This document shows, in pieces, positions 7,211 to 17,122 of a DNA stretch of 64,000 nt. Every line of letters starts with the position of its first letter. The stretch's first letter is position 1. Both the position numbers and the translations under genes were made by a program. The notes beneath the pieces are model-generated. The model saw nothing but the letters and a program-made list of their open reading frames with translations, was not told the origin of the DNA and did not search any database. The stretch is from CAZCVI01 sp964502145 (GTDB lineage Bacteria; Acidobacteriota; Aminicenantia; UBA2199): assembly GCA_964502145.1 (NCBI GenBank), contig CAZCVI010000005.1:1-64000 (forward strand). Reading direction: 5' to 3'.

Positions 7211-9727
7211 ATGGCAAACGATCTGGACATTATCAAGGAATTGGAAAAAACAATCGGGAAGAATTTAAAGCAGATACCTCTTGAGAAGATTTGGGGTAAC
7301 AATGGTTATGCTGTGGATGACACGGGTTTTGTCATCGGTTTGAATTTAGATGATTGCAGCATAACGGACCTGTTATTTCTAACCCAGTTCACCCGGTTGA
7401 CCATTTTGAGTTTAGTTAATAATAAGATTTCCGATGTCTCGCCCCTCCAGTGGTTAACCGCTTTAACAATATTAGACTTATCTTCCAACCAACTGACCGA
7501 TGTCTCGCCCCTCCAGGGGTTAACCGCTTTAACTGAGTTGTGGTTAGGCGCCAACCAACTGACCGATGTCTCGCCCCTCCAGGGGTTAACCGCTTTAGAA
7601 TTTTTGCTTTTGGACGATAACCCGCTTGAAATACCCCCCATCGAAGTAGCAAATCAAGGCACCGACGCCATTCTGAATTATTTTAAAGAACTTACCGAAT
7701 CCGTTCGCCTCCTGCAATGCAAACTCCTCATCGTCGGCCACGGCGAAGTAGGCAAAACCACCCTCATGAAAAAATTGCTGGACAACGATTTCCAAGTAGA
7801 CGTGGGCAAAGAAGAAACCACCCACGGCATCCACATCGAACCCTGGAAACTGGATGTGCCCTTCAAAGAAGCAAACACAAAAACCACCACCGAAACGGTA
7901 CAACTCCATTTCTGGGACTTTGGCGGTCAAGATATCTACCATGCCACCCACCAATTTTTCCTCACCAAACGTTCCCTCTACCTTTTTGTCTGGGAAGCCC
8001 GCAAGGAAGATGAAATCCAATCTTTCGATTACTGGCTCAATATTCTCAAACTGCTCAGCGACCAAAGCCCGGTGATTATTGTCATGAACAAAGCCGACTT
8101 GCGCACCAAAGCCATTGATGAAGCCAGCTTTAAAGCCAAATTCCCCAACATTCAAACTTACCATCACATTAGCTGCGTCACCGGAAGCGGCATCAAAGAA
8201 TTAACCGGGGAAATCCGCCGCAACTTATCCGCCATGCCCCACCTGCGGGACAAACTACCCCGCGTCTGGGTAAAAATCCGCGACCGCCTCAGCGCAGAAA
8301 AAGAAAAAAGGAATTATATCTCTCTATCGGATTATTTTGCCATCTGCCAGGAGTTCGGTTTAAATCAGGAACGCGCCCAGTTTCTCAGCGAGTACTTGCA
8401 CAACCTCGGCGTTATTCTTCATTACCACCACGACCCCTTACTGCAAGACACCGTGATCCTCAAACCCGAATGGGCCACAGAAGCGGTTTATACTCTCATT
8501 GATACCCCCGCCATTCAAGAGAATCAGGGCAGTTTCCGCTTCGTTGATTTAGAAACCTATTGGGATTCCAAAATATACCCACGGGACAAACACCCGCAAT
8601 TGGTGCGTTTGATGGAAAAATTTGAACTCTGTTTTAATTTCAGCGGCACCCATCTTTATTTTGTCCCGGAAATGCTAGTGCCATTAACAACCCCGCCGGA
8701 TTTATCGCCATATCAGCAGCCCGGCACATTGTCTTTCCAGTACCACTACGAATTTATGCCCGAAGGCATTGTCAGTCGATTAATGGCCCGTATGTTCTAC
8801 TTGATCGATGATAAACACTTTTGGAAAAACGGCATGTCCTTAAAATTTGAAAAGACCACGGCCCTCATCATCGGCGAACCTTTGAACCGCCGCATCACCA
8901 TCACCATCAATGGTTCCAGTCAACGGGAACTGCTGGGGATTATTCGCAGTCATTGCGATCATATTCATAGCACCCTGAACATGGTCAACAACACCCACTA
9001 TTACGAGAGGATTCCGTGCCTTTGTTCGGTATGCCGGAATTCCCCCAAACCCTACCTCTATAAATTTCAATCCCTCCAACTGGCCGAGGAGAAAAACATC
9101 CAGGCCATGACGTGCCCAGAAAATATGGAAGTGGCATCGGTCAAGGAAATGTTAGTCGGCTTAGAGTTCCCCAAACCCAAACAAGATTTAATCCATACTC
9201 TGATCACCATTACCTCGCAATTGCAGGGCATCGCAGGCACTATCCAGGTGGATGAAGACAGCCGCAACGGTTTTATCACGTTGTTATTAAACATCCAGGG
9301 TTATCCGGCCAAAGATCAAACCCGCTGGGGACGCTCTGGCTCTGGGAAATCCATGGGTGAGATAGACATTAAGATCGAAAATACCCACGGCGAAGCCGTG
9401 GCCATTATCGAAGCACTAAAACTGGGTGGCCTGAATCGCACGGAGATTAACACGCATATCCAGAAAGTGTTTACTTATGATGCCAATGGTGTGGCGCACA
9501 ATTTTATAATTGCCTATGTGGAAACCACGGATTTTGGGAAGTTATGGCAATCCTATCTGGCCTATTTACCGCAAATCCAATATCCATATGACCTCCAGGG
9601 ACCCGTGCAAGAGGAGAAAACCCCCTTTGCGGCCATCCGTTTGGCCCGCACCCGTTTTAATCGCGATGGCCGGGAGACCATTCTGTATCATCTTTTTGTC
9701 GACATGAAACCAAAAAAACAAATGTAG
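7211..9727 (+). CDS. Second LRR-Roc-COR GTPase paralogue with nuclease-like C-terminus
   Basis: This 838-residue paralogue of the gene at 1924 has the same promoter, ribosome site and N-terminus, but only about four leucine-rich repeats (residues 60-140). It lacks the 30-residue linker seen in the first copy. The Roc domain has GHGEVGKTT (near 175), WDFGGQ (near 235) and NKAD (near 292). The COR domain contains a CLCSVC cluster near 603. The C-terminus repeats the DQTRWGRS, GEIDIKIE and AIIEAL pattern. Divergence outside the LRR and promoter is high, so an old duplication with recently homogenised 5' parts is likely. The different LRR number suggests different ligand specificity, which is inferred. 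Confidence 0.9.
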   Translation: MANDLDIIKELEKTIGKNLKQIPLEKIWGNNGYAVDDTGFVIGLNLDDCSITDLLFLTQFTRLTILSLVNNKISDVSPLQWLTALTILDLSSNQLTDVSPLQGLTALTELWLGANQLTDVSPLQGLTALEFLLLDDNPLEIPPIEVANQGTDAILNYFKELTESVRLLQCKLLIVGHGEVGKTTLMKKLLDNDFQVDVGKEETTHGIHIEPWKLDVPFKEANTKTTTETVQLHFWDFGGQDIYHATHQFFLTKRSLYLFVWEARKEDEIQSFDYWLNILKLLSDQSPVIIVMNKADLRTKAIDEASFKAKFPNIQTYHHISCVTGSGIKELTGEIRRNLSAMPHLRDKLPRVWVKIRDRLSAEKEKRNYISLSDYFAICQEFGLNQERAQFLSEYLHNLGVILHYHHDPLLQDTVILKPEWATEAVYTLIDTPAIQENQGSFRFVDLETYWDSKIYPRDKHPQLVRLMEKFELCFNFSGTHLYFVPEMLVPLTTPPDLSPYQQPGTLSFQYHYEFMPEGIVSRLMARMFYLIDDKHFWKNGMSLKFEKTTALIIGEPLNRRITITINGSSQRELLGIIRSHCDHIHSTLNMVNNTHYYERIPCLCSVCRNSPKPYLYKFQSLQLAEEKNIQAMTCPENMEVASVKEMLVGLEFPKPKQDLIHTLITITSQLQGIAGTIQVDEDSRNGFITLLLNIQGYPAKDQTRWGRSGSGKSMGEIDIKIENTHGEAVAIIEALKLGGLNRTEINTHIQKVFTYDANGVAHNFIIAYVETTDFGKLWQSYLAYLPQIQYPYDLQGPVQEEKTPFAAIRLARTRFNRDGRETILYHLFVDMKPKKQM
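7431..7600 (+). repeat. Three 66-nt LRR-encoding DNA repeats
   Basis: Units start at 7431, 7497 and 7563. The conserved half is the same sequence as in the five units at 2150-2480, which points to gene conversion or recent shared origin between the two Roco genes. Confidence 0.9.
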
Positions 9728-9769
9728 TGCAAGCTTCCTGCTGCTTTATTTTCCCTCTTTTTATCAGCA

Positions 9770-9836
9770 ATTCTCCATATTAATTTTGAAGGGAATTCAA
9801 ATAGAATATCATCCCTCTAAAATTAATATGGAGAAT
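9770..9836. terminator. Perfect palindrome between convergent genes
   Basis: The arms ATTCTCCATATTAATTTT (9770-9787) and its exact complement (9819-9836) extend further with a few mismatches through AAGGGA/TCCCT. The palindrome lies between the convergent Roco and hutI genes, so a bidirectional terminator is the simplest reading. The AT-rich stem and lack of U-run would also fit a small MITE-like palindrome. Nothing else is seen between 9837 and 10017. Confidence 0.6.
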
Positions 9837-10017
9837 GGCTGTCTTTTTATTATGAGAGTTGCAATTGACCGTGGTTTTATAGTATAATTCTGTTGAGATG
9901 AGCGATTGAAAAAGACCCGTTCAACTTAAATTTAACCCAGGTAAACATAGCCAAGTTCTGGTAAAATTCATTCGACAAAGGAAATAAAAAGGAGCACATT
10001 CCATTTTTACTTATTAA

Positions 10018-11295
10018 TCATTCATACATGGGTTGACGGTTCTTTACTACGACCTCGCCATTCTTAAGCACCGTATGCACGGGATTGATTCCTAAATGAT
10101 AGGCTAAATAACTGTAATCGGGGATGTCCATCAATAATAAATCCATCTTTTTCCCCACGGCAATCGAACCCACAGAGTTGTGACGGTCAATAGCATAGGC
10201 GGCATTGATGGTAATCGCATTAATACCTTCTTCAATCGTTAAGCCCATCTTGAAAATACCGAGATGAAAAATAAATAACTGCGACGAAACCATGGAACTA
10301 CCAGGATTAAAATCACTCCCCAACGCCACTATGCCATTCCTCTCAATCACGGGCCTGATAGGCGCATACTTGTCCATCTTCAGAAAGAACGAAACACCGG
10401 GCAAAAATACACAGGCGGTATTAGAAGCAGAAATACATTCAATCTCCTCCTCGGTCATAGCGATCAAATGCTCGGCTGAAACGGCCTGTTTCTCCACGGC
10501 TAATAACACGGCATTGTTGGAACTGAACTCATCGGCATGCATCTTGATCTTAAAACCAAAAGATTCAATCCGATCCAAATAATACTGGGCATCCTCATAA
10601 GAAAAGACGCCATTCTCACAAAATATATCAACAAACTCGGCTAAATTCCTCTCTTTTACCTGCGGCACTACTTGCTCAATCAGGTAATCTAAAAACTCCC
10701 GGTTCCGCCCTTTATACTCCTCGGGAATTTCATGCGCCCCCATAAAGGTGGGAACAATAGTGATGGGATGAAACGAGTTCAAGGCTTTTAATGCTTCCAG
10801 TTGCTTTAATTCCGTGTCCAAATCCAACCCATAGCCACTCTTGGCTTCAATAGTCGTGGTTCCAGAAACAAGAATATGATCCAAACGGGTTTCACACAAT
10901 TTAATCAGCTCATTGGCGGAGATTTCGCGGGTCTTACGGACAGTTCCCTTGATTCCCCCACCCTTGGCGGCAATTTCCTGGTAACTGACACCCTGCAATT
11001 TGAGGCGAAACTCTTCCTGCCGGGTACCAGCAAAAGGAAGATGGGTGTGCGGGTCCACAAAACCCGGAAAAACAACATACCCTGACCCATCAATCACTAA
11101 CGCTTCCTCGCTTAATATACAATTATTATTAAAATCCTCTTCATGACCAATAAAAGCAATATCCTCACCCACAGCCCCCAGCCAGACTTGATGGGATACC
11201 CGGATATTGTTTAACTCATTGCCCCGGACAACACAATCATTGGCGGGGTTGACCAGTTCCCTGATATTTTTAATTAAGACATCGATTTCTAACAT
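10018..11295 (-). CDS. hutI: Imidazolonepropionase
   Basis: This 425-residue amidohydrolase cleaves imidazolone-5-propionate to N-formimino-glutamate, the third step of histidine degradation, in the cytosol. It shows the metal-binding VDPHTHLPFAGTRQEEF motif near residue 75, the HutI-specific KSGYGLDL stretch, the metal histidine in KMHADEF, and the GSDFNPGS motif carrying the catalytic Asp. The ATG at 11295 was chosen over the longer frame because the product then begins at the family's usual N-terminus. The start lies 4 nt after the ftsZ stop, with the A-rich end of ftsZ serving as ribosome site. No other hut gene is in the window, so its attachment to the division operon is odd. Confidence 0.93.
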   Translation of the reverse strand: MLEIDVLIKNIRELVNPANDCVVRGNELNNIRVSHQVWLGAVGEDIAFIGHEEDFNNNCILSEEALVIDGSGYVVFPGFVDPHTHLPFAGTRQEEFRLKLQGVSYQEIAAKGGGIKGTVRKTREISANELIKLCETRLDHILVSGTTTIEAKSGYGLDLDTELKQLEALKALNSFHPITIVPTFMGAHEIPEEYKGRNREFLDYLIEQVVPQVKERNLAEFVDIFCENGVFSYEDAQYYLDRIESFGFKIKMHADEFSSNNAVLLAVEKQAVSAEHLIAMTEEEIECISASNTACVFLPGVSFFLKMDKYAPIRPVIERNGIVALGSDFNPGSSMVSSQLFIFHLGIFKMGLTIEEGINAITINAAYAIDRHNSVGSIAVGKKMDLLLMDIPDYSYLAYHLGINPVHTVLKNGEVVVKNRQPMYE

Positions 11296-11299
11296 GGTT

Positions 11300-12580
11300 T
11301 TATGGCCTTTTTTCCATGGGCGATCTGGACCTCTGGAAAGAGGGGACATCCAGAAAATCATCGGCACTTTCGGGGTTTGGCATCATGCTGGGAATACTGG
11401 CTTCATTGATATAACCGGTAATATTGGTGGGCTGCGAAGCATTATTGGCAGGACGACCGAGATAATAACCGGGATGATCGTTCTGATGTTGACGGGTGAA
11501 ATCTTCTTTGGGCCAGTTTTCCTGCTTGGGAGGATTGGCCAGAGGATTCTGCGGGGTGACCATCCGCTGCAATGGCCGGGTGTCGGTTTTGAACTTGGCG
11601 CCAGGGTTCTCTTTAAAACCGGTAGCAATAACAGTAACGCGTAACATATCCCCAATACTGTCATCATCGACTATACCAAATTTAATCCGCGCATCGGGCG
11701 ATGCATTACCCTTGATAATTTCGGCAATGGTCCCGATCTCTTTCAAACTCAAACTGGAAGAAGCGGTAATATTATATAGTATGCCAGTGGCCCCATGAAT
11801 AGAGATATTGTCCAACAACGGCGAGGTCAAGGCTTTTCTGGCGGCTTCTTCAGCACGGGTTTCACCGCGCGCTTCCCCGGTTCCCATTAATGTACGCCCT
11901 TTCTCTGACATACAGGCTTTGACATCGGCAAAATCAACGTTCTGATACCCGGCATTACTGATGATATCGGATATCCCCTTGACTGCTTTCAATAAAATTT
12001 CATCCACCTTTTTATAGGCATCTTTATAAGAAATATTGGCATCCTCGATTTCAAAAAGCTTTTGGTTGGGAATCACTAACATGGCATCAACACTATCCAT
12101 TAAACTTTTGATACCGCCATCAGCGACTTTCATGCGGTGATTGCCTTCAAACTCAAAAGGCTTGGTCACCACGGCCACGGTCAGAATCCCCATGGAAGAG
12201 GAGTGGTTGGCAATGACCTGGGAAGCACCGGTTCCAGTACCTCCACCCATACCGGCAGTGATAAAAACCATATTGGCGCCTTCCAACATCTCGATGATGG
12301 CATCGGTGTTTTCCAATGCGGCCTGCATGCCCAATTCGGCATTGGAACCCACACCCAAACCCTTGGTGATCTTCTCACCGATCTGAAGGGTAAAAGCGGG
12401 TTCTTTGATATTGGATAAATCCTGGATGTCAGTATTGATGGCTACAAATTCAACACCTTTCAAACCTTCTTCAATCATTCGGTTGATAGCGTTTCCACCC
12501 CCACCACCGACTCCAATGACTTTTAAAACAGCGCCTTTTTTCTGATCTTTGGCATAAGTAATCTTGATATCTTCTCTCAT
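11300..12580 (-). CDS. ftsZ: Cell division protein FtsZ
   Basis: This is the 426-residue tubulin-like GTPase that forms the Z ring. The G-box GVGGGGGNAINRM lies near residue 24 and the tubulin signature GGGTGTGASQVIA near residue 112; the latter has SQ where most FtsZ have AP. The T7 loop contains NVDFADVKACM, with the conserved catalytic acidic residue. The unstructured C-terminal linker is P/N-rich and ends in LDVPSFQRSRS, a recognisable form of the conserved FtsA-binding peptide. A strong GGAGGTGAT ribosome site precedes the ATG. It follows ftsA by 41 nt and is followed by hutI after 4 nt. Confidence 0.97.
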   Translation of the reverse strand: MREDIKITYAKDQKKGAVLKVIGVGGGGGNAINRMIEEGLKGVEFVAINTDIQDLSNIKEPAFTLQIGEKITKGLGVGSNAELGMQAALENTDAIIEMLEGANMVFITAGMGGGTGTGASQVIANHSSSMGILTVAVVTKPFEFEGNHRMKVADGGIKSLMDSVDAMLVIPNQKLFEIEDANISYKDAYKKVDEILLKAVKGISDIISNAGYQNVDFADVKACMSEKGRTLMGTGEARGETRAEEAARKALTSPLLDNISIHGATGILYNITASSSLSLKEIGTIAEIIKGNASPDARIKFGIVDDDSIGDMLRVTVIATGFKENPGAKFKTDTRPLQRMVTPQNPLANPPKQENWPKEDFTRQHQNDHPGYYLGRPANNASQPTNITGYINEASIPSMMPNPESADDFLDVPSFQRSRSPMEKRP

Positions 12581-12621
12581 TTAAAAATCACCTCCAATCC
12601 GGAAAAACCGGGAATTTGTTT

Positions 12622-13842
12622 TTAAAAACCCACATATTCTTTAAATTTCTGGAAAAACCCGGTGGGCTGTTCCCTGATCACACCCCGATCTTTCATATCC
12701 ATCAGGCCATATTTAATGAGGCCAACAGAAGTGGCGTATTCGGGGGTATCGACACGGTCAATCAAGCCACCAACACCGAGTGGCTTACCAATACGAACGG
12801 GAGCGGAAAAGATGTCATCGGCTATCTCCAATAAACCACCGAGATAAGCGGAACCGCCGGTGATGACGATACCTGAATTAATCTTATTCTCAAATCCCTC
12901 TTCATCTATCTTTCGTTTTACCATTTCAAATATTTCCTCGGCCCGTGGTTTGAGTATGTCCTGGAGCAAAGAAACAGAGATCAAACGCATTTTTTTACCG
13001 CCGACACTGGGGATTTCAATATTTTGATCCTTGAGACTGGGATCGGTTCCGCACCCGTATTTCCGTTTGATTTTTTCCGCTTTATCAATGGGGGTACGGG
13101 TCCCGATCGCCAGATCATTGGTAAAGTTATAACCGCCCACGCCAATGGTGGAACAATATATCAGCGCGCCTTTTTCATATACTGCAATATCGGTGGTGCC
13201 GCAACCAATATCAATCACGGCCACACCCAATTCTTTTTCATCCGGCGTTAATACAGCTTCGGCAGTGGCGATATGGGACAACACCATCTCGATCACATTG
13301 ATTTTTGCTTTTTTCAAACAGGTCAGCAGATTCTTGGTTGATGCGCGTGATGCGGTGACAATCAGGATATACACATCAAGATTACTACCGATCATACCGA
13401 TGGGATTCTTGATTTCGTCCTGGTTATCCACGACGAATTCCTGGCGCAAGATGTGGATAATATCGCGGTCATTGGGAAGCATGATACTGCTCCCATGGGT
13501 AACGGCGCGATTCACATCTTCATCGGTAATTTCCCTGTTTTTACCGGTGATATTAATACTGCCTTTGGCGCGAATAGATTGGATATGACTGCCAGCAATA
13601 TTTACATAGGCGGATTCGACTTCCACCCCGGCGGTTAACTCCGCCTCTTGTACCGATTTTTGAATATCATCCACCGTGGCTTTCATATCCACGATAACGC
13701 CTTTGCGAATACCGTTGGAATCAGCATTGCCATAACCAATGACTTCTAATTCTTCCCGGTCGCCATCGGTTTTACACTGACCGATGATGGTGGTGATTTT
13801 TTTGGTACCGATATCTATACCTACCAGATAATTGTTTTTCAT
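12622..13842 (-). CDS. ftsA: Cell division protein FtsA
   Basis: This 406-residue actin-like ATPase tethers FtsZ to the membrane. The N-terminal phosphate-1 loop is GIDIGTKKITTIIG, the phosphate-2 region DIGCGTTDIAVYEKG, and the adenosine motif VITGGSAYLGGLLEIA. The SHS2/1C domain follows residue 80. The C-terminus GFFQKFKEYVGF is a clear amphipathic membrane-targeting helix. The ATG lies 1 nt after the ftsQ stop, and its ribosome site GGAGGTGA sits inside the end of ftsQ. Confidence 0.96.
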   Translation of the reverse strand: MKNNYLVGIDIGTKKITTIIGQCKTDGDREELEVIGYGNADSNGIRKGVIVDMKATVDDIQKSVQEAELTAGVEVESAYVNIAGSHIQSIRAKGSINITGKNREITDEDVNRAVTHGSSIMLPNDRDIIHILRQEFVVDNQDEIKNPIGMIGSNLDVYILIVTASRASTKNLLTCLKKAKINVIEMVLSHIATAEAVLTPDEKELGVAVIDIGCGTTDIAVYEKGALIYCSTIGVGGYNFTNDLAIGTRTPIDKAEKIKRKYGCGTDPSLKDQNIEIPSVGGKKMRLISVSLLQDILKPRAEEIFEMVKRKIDEEGFENKINSGIVITGGSAYLGGLLEIADDIFSAPVRIGKPLGVGGLIDRVDTPEYATSVGLIKYGLMDMKDRGVIREQPTGFFQKFKEYVGF

Positions 13843-13843
13843 T

Positions 13844-14641
13844 TTAATTATTCACCTCCGTCTCATATTCAAAGTAAAAACGGTCCTCGAATCTAAGATC
13901 GACACATTTAATGTCATACATTTTTAAGGTGGGATTCTGCTTTAATTTCATATAATAATTGATTTTAGAAGCAAAATTTCCCTCGCCAGGATAAAATATT
14001 TCTTTCTGCCCTTTCAATTTGAGGGTAACTCCATACGGACTTTGCAGGGAAATAAAATCAATCGCATCTTTGATCCGGCTTAACTCGGGCAAATAGGGCG
14101 CAATTGTTTCCAACTGGTTGCGCTTAATGTCACGTATCTCAATCAAATCTTTTCTATTGGTATGGCTGGTATTCACGATAACTCCTTCCATATCAATTAT
14201 ATTATATTTTCCGTTAATAGCAACCTGAAATACTGGTTTTCGCAATAAAAACTTAATTTCTATGGTGGAAGGAAGCTTACGACTCAAATAGACATCTTTG
14301 ATTTCTTTGATGACCAACAATTTTTCGCGGAGCTCACTGAAACTGAGGGTTAAAATATTACCGTGATAGCGACTCAATATGTTGTCTACTTGGGGGGCGT
14401 CAAAAGTGGGTTTATTGACGAACTGGTAATCTTTGACATTCAATTTTTCCCAGGTTAAGATAAACGCACCGATTTGATAGGCAACAAACGCAGAACTGAG
14501 CAAGACAGAAAAAATAACTAGCAGGTGAAACCCTTTAATCTGAATGGACCTGATGCGTTTTTCATCGTAGAGAGATTTGTTATTATGCCGCCGAAACACA
14601 TCGGTTTCGCCTCTGATCGCAGCTTTGGCCATCTGGTTCAT
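13844..14641 (-). CDS. ftsQ: Cell division protein FtsQ/DivIB
   Basis: This 265-residue single-pass membrane protein has a basic cytoplasmic N-terminus of about 38 residues, a transmembrane segment near 39-62, then a POTRA domain (about 75-145; NVKDYQF...LPSTIEIKFLLRKPVFQV) and the FtsQ beta domain. It links early and late divisome parts with FtsL/FtsB. The start overlaps the murC stop by 4 nt (ATGA). Sequence identity in this family is low, so position between murC and ftsA and the POTRA signature carry the call. Confidence 0.9.
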   Translation of the reverse strand: MNQMAKAAIRGETDVFRRHNNKSLYDEKRIRSIQIKGFHLLVIFSVLLSSAFVAYQIGAFILTWEKLNVKDYQFVNKPTFDAPQVDNILSRYHGNILTLSFSELREKLLVIKEIKDVYLSRKLPSTIEIKFLLRKPVFQVAINGKYNIIDMEGVIVNTSHTNRKDLIEIRDIKRNQLETIAPYLPELSRIKDAIDFISLQSPYGVTLKLKGQKEIFYPGEGNFASKINYYMKLKQNPTLKMYDIKCVDLRFEDRFYFEYETEVNN

Positions 14642-16023
14642 TTGATTTTCTCCTCCATTTGTTTGGCAAAATCATGGGCTGTCCGGGTCAAGTTCCCGGC
14701 AGATAAAAAGACAACGGCATCACCGGGCTGGAATTCTTGGGCCAGATGGCTGAGTATGCCTGCAAATGAGTCGATGTACCTGACATTTTTGAAACCGGAT
14801 TGTTGAATCTTTTGGGCTAAAATACTGCTGTCCACATTTTCAATTTTGGTTTGGTTAGCAGTATAAAGGGGAGCAATAATCAATTGGTCGACACCGACAA
14901 AAGCCTGGGGGAACTGGTCCATCAACATTTCTAACCGGGTGTAACGGTGGGGCTGAAACACGGCAAAAATATGCTTGAAATTACCGCTTCTAAAAATGTC
15001 GATAGTGGCTTTGATCTCAGTGGGATGGTGGGCATAATCATCGACGACCAGGAAGTCCTTGTTATAAAAAAGGATCTGAAAACGCCGTTCTGGAAGATAA
15101 AACCGTTTTAAGCCCTCTTTAATAGTCTCAATATCAATTCCGATTTCCATGGCGGCTGCTATAGCAGCCAAGGCATTGAGCACATTGTGACGCCCACCGG
15201 CATTTAATTCGACGCGTCCTTCGTTCTTGTTGGCCACGATGAGGTCAAAAGTAGAACCAAAAACGGAATTTTCCATGTTCTCGACACGGAAATCGGTGTT
15301 TTGGTCAATGCTATAGGTTAATACGCGTTTGTTAAAACCAGCCAAAATCTGATGAATCTCGGGACATTCATAATTGACAATGATGGAACCATAAAAAGGA
15401 ACCTTGTTACCAAATTGCTTGAAGGCGTTCCTTAAATTTTCCATGTTTTTATAATAGTCCAGATGGTCATTTTCGATATTGGTGATAATGGCGTGACTGG
15501 GGTAAAGGAGCAGGAAACTGCCATCGGATTCGTCGGCTTCAACGACAATGTAATCGGATTTGCCGAGTTTGGCACCGCTTTCCGCGATTTTTAACTTGCC
15601 ACCCACCACATAGGTGGGGTCTTTTTTGGCCTGGGTAAGAATAGTAGCGATCATAGAGGTAGTCGATGTTTTGCCATGAGTACCAGCAACGGCAATCGAA
15701 TATTTCACGCGCATCAATTCGGCCAGCATTTCGGCACGGGGAATAACGGGAATTTTCTGTAATAAGGCTTCCTTGACCTCTTCGTTCTCCTTGGTGACGG
15801 CACTGGAGTAAACCAGGGTTTCAATACCGGCGACATTTTCCCGGGCATGTCCCAGGAAAACGGTAATGCCCATTGTTTTGAGACGTTTGGTGGTTTCGCT
15901 TTCACCGATATCCGAGCCGGAGACGGTAAATCCCATATTGTGCAACACCTCGGCGATACCAGACATACCGGAACCACCGATACCAACGAAATGTATTTTT
16001 TTTACGCGACTAAATTTTATCAT
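14638..16023 (-). CDS. murC: UDP-N-acetylmuramate--L-alanine ligase
   Basis: This 461-residue Mur ligase adds L-Ala to UDP-MurNAc using ATP. The N-terminal Rossmann motif is HFVGIGGSGMSGIAEVL, the P-loop is AVAGTHGKTSTTSMI near residue 112, and the central motif VVEADESDGSFL near 160 and DDYAHHPTEIKATI near 335 are MurC-typical. It is not fused to MurB or Ddl, and no murB or ddl lies next to it. The start overlaps the end of ftsW by 14 nt and the end overlaps ftsQ. Confidence 0.97.
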   Translation of the reverse strand: MIKFSRVKKIHFVGIGGSGMSGIAEVLHNMGFTVSGSDIGESETTKRLKTMGITVFLGHARENVAGIETLVYSSAVTKENEEVKEALLQKIPVIPRAEMLAELMRVKYSIAVAGTHGKTSTTSMIATILTQAKKDPTYVVGGKLKIAESGAKLGKSDYIVVEADESDGSFLLLYPSHAIITNIENDHLDYYKNMENLRNAFKQFGNKVPFYGSIIVNYECPEIHQILAGFNKRVLTYSIDQNTDFRVENMENSVFGSTFDLIVANKNEGRVELNAGGRHNVLNALAAIAAAMEIGIDIETIKEGLKRFYLPERRFQILFYNKDFLVVDDYAHHPTEIKATIDIFRSGNFKHIFAVFQPHRYTRLEMLMDQFPQAFVGVDQLIIAPLYTANQTKIENVDSSILAQKIQQSGFKNVRYIDSFAGILSHLAQEFQPGDAVVFLSAGNLTRTAHDFAKQMEEKIK

Positions 16024-17122
16024 TTAAAAACACCGTTTTCCTTTGTCTTGAGACATTTAATATAATTCCCACGATGATGAGACTGGTGATCAACGAGGTG
16101 CCGCCATTCGAGATAAACGGCAGGGGGATACCTTTGGTGGGAAAGATTCCAATGGTAACGGAAATATTAATCATGGCCTGGATGACCATCATAAAGGTGA
16201 GTCCCGTAACCAGTAAATACGTATGGCGACTGCCAGATATTTTGGCAACATTAAAACCGCGGATCATAAAAATAACAAACAGCGCGATCACGGCGAAAGC
16301 TCCCACCAACCCGACTTCCTCGCCAATCACGGCATAGATAAAATCGGAATAGGCATAGGGGAGAAAAAAGAGTTTCTGGGTGGAATTGCCCAACCCTTTC
16401 CCAAATATGCCACCAGAACCAACGGCATAAACGGATTGCAAGGCTTGGAAATTATAGGAATCCATATACGCTTCAGGGCTTAAAAAGGCCAAGATACGAT
16501 TCATTTTATCGGGATTCATTTTGATGATCACGATAAAAGTGGGGATCAAGAAGAGAAAGGTATAGAGAAAATAGCGCATTTTCATCCCGGCCATAAAGAG
16601 CATCATCATGGTGACCAGCAAGATCAGCATAAAATTACCGAGGTCGGGTTCTTTCAGGATCAATAATTCGATGATAAAAAATGGAATCAACAGTAATAAC
16701 AGTTTGCGGATGTCATTGATATCGAATTTATCGCGGCTAAAAATATACGCGAGATACAATACAATGGCAACTTTCGCGAATTCGGATGGTTGCAAGGAGA
16801 ATCCGGCAAAACGAATCCAGCGGTAACTGTTATTCACCTGCCCGACGACAAAAACACCGATCAAACCAGCGATAGTTAACCCCAATAGGGCAATCACGGC
16901 ATGTTTGTTCAGGTAAATGGGAAATTTAAAGGAGGCAATGATGGCCGCGATAATAACACCCAACATCAACCATAATCCCTGCTTTTTTAAAAAATAAAAG
17001 CTGTCCCCGTATTTTTCTTTGGCCAGTATCATGGTGGAACTGTACACCATGATCAGCCCAAATAATACAAGCAGGGCGGTCACAATGATGAGCATTTTAT
17101 CGATCTTGTAATCTTTAACCAT
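16010..17122 (-). CDS. ftsW: Cell division peptidoglycan polymerase FtsW (SEDS family)
   Basis: This 370-residue polytopic membrane protein has about ten transmembrane segments. It is the SEDS glycosyltransferase that polymerises lipid II at the septum with FtsI. Family signatures seen are GFSLQPSEFAKVAIVLYLA with the conserved P-S-E, ALQSVYAVGSGGIFGKGLGNSTQK, and the C-terminal KGIPLPFISNGGTSLI. The ATG at 17122 was chosen because the longer frame would add a 37-residue non-homologous stretch inside murD. It overlaps murD by 8 nt. The usual murG is missing between it and murC. Confidence 0.95.
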   Translation of the reverse strand: MVKDYKIDKMLIIVTALLVLFGLIMVYSSTMILAKEKYGDSFYFLKKQGLWLMLGVIIAAIIASFKFPIYLNKHAVIALLGLTIAGLIGVFVVGQVNNSYRWIRFAGFSLQPSEFAKVAIVLYLAYIFSRDKFDINDIRKLLLLLIPFFIIELLILKEPDLGNFMLILLVTMMMLFMAGMKMRYFLYTFLFLIPTFIVIIKMNPDKMNRILAFLSPEAYMDSYNFQALQSVYAVGSGGIFGKGLGNSTQKLFFLPYAYSDFIYAVIGEEVGLVGAFAVIALFVIFMIRGFNVAKISGSRHTYLLVTGLTFMMVIQAMINISVTIGIFPTKGIPLPFISNGGTSLITSLIIVGIILNVSRQRKTVFLNDKI

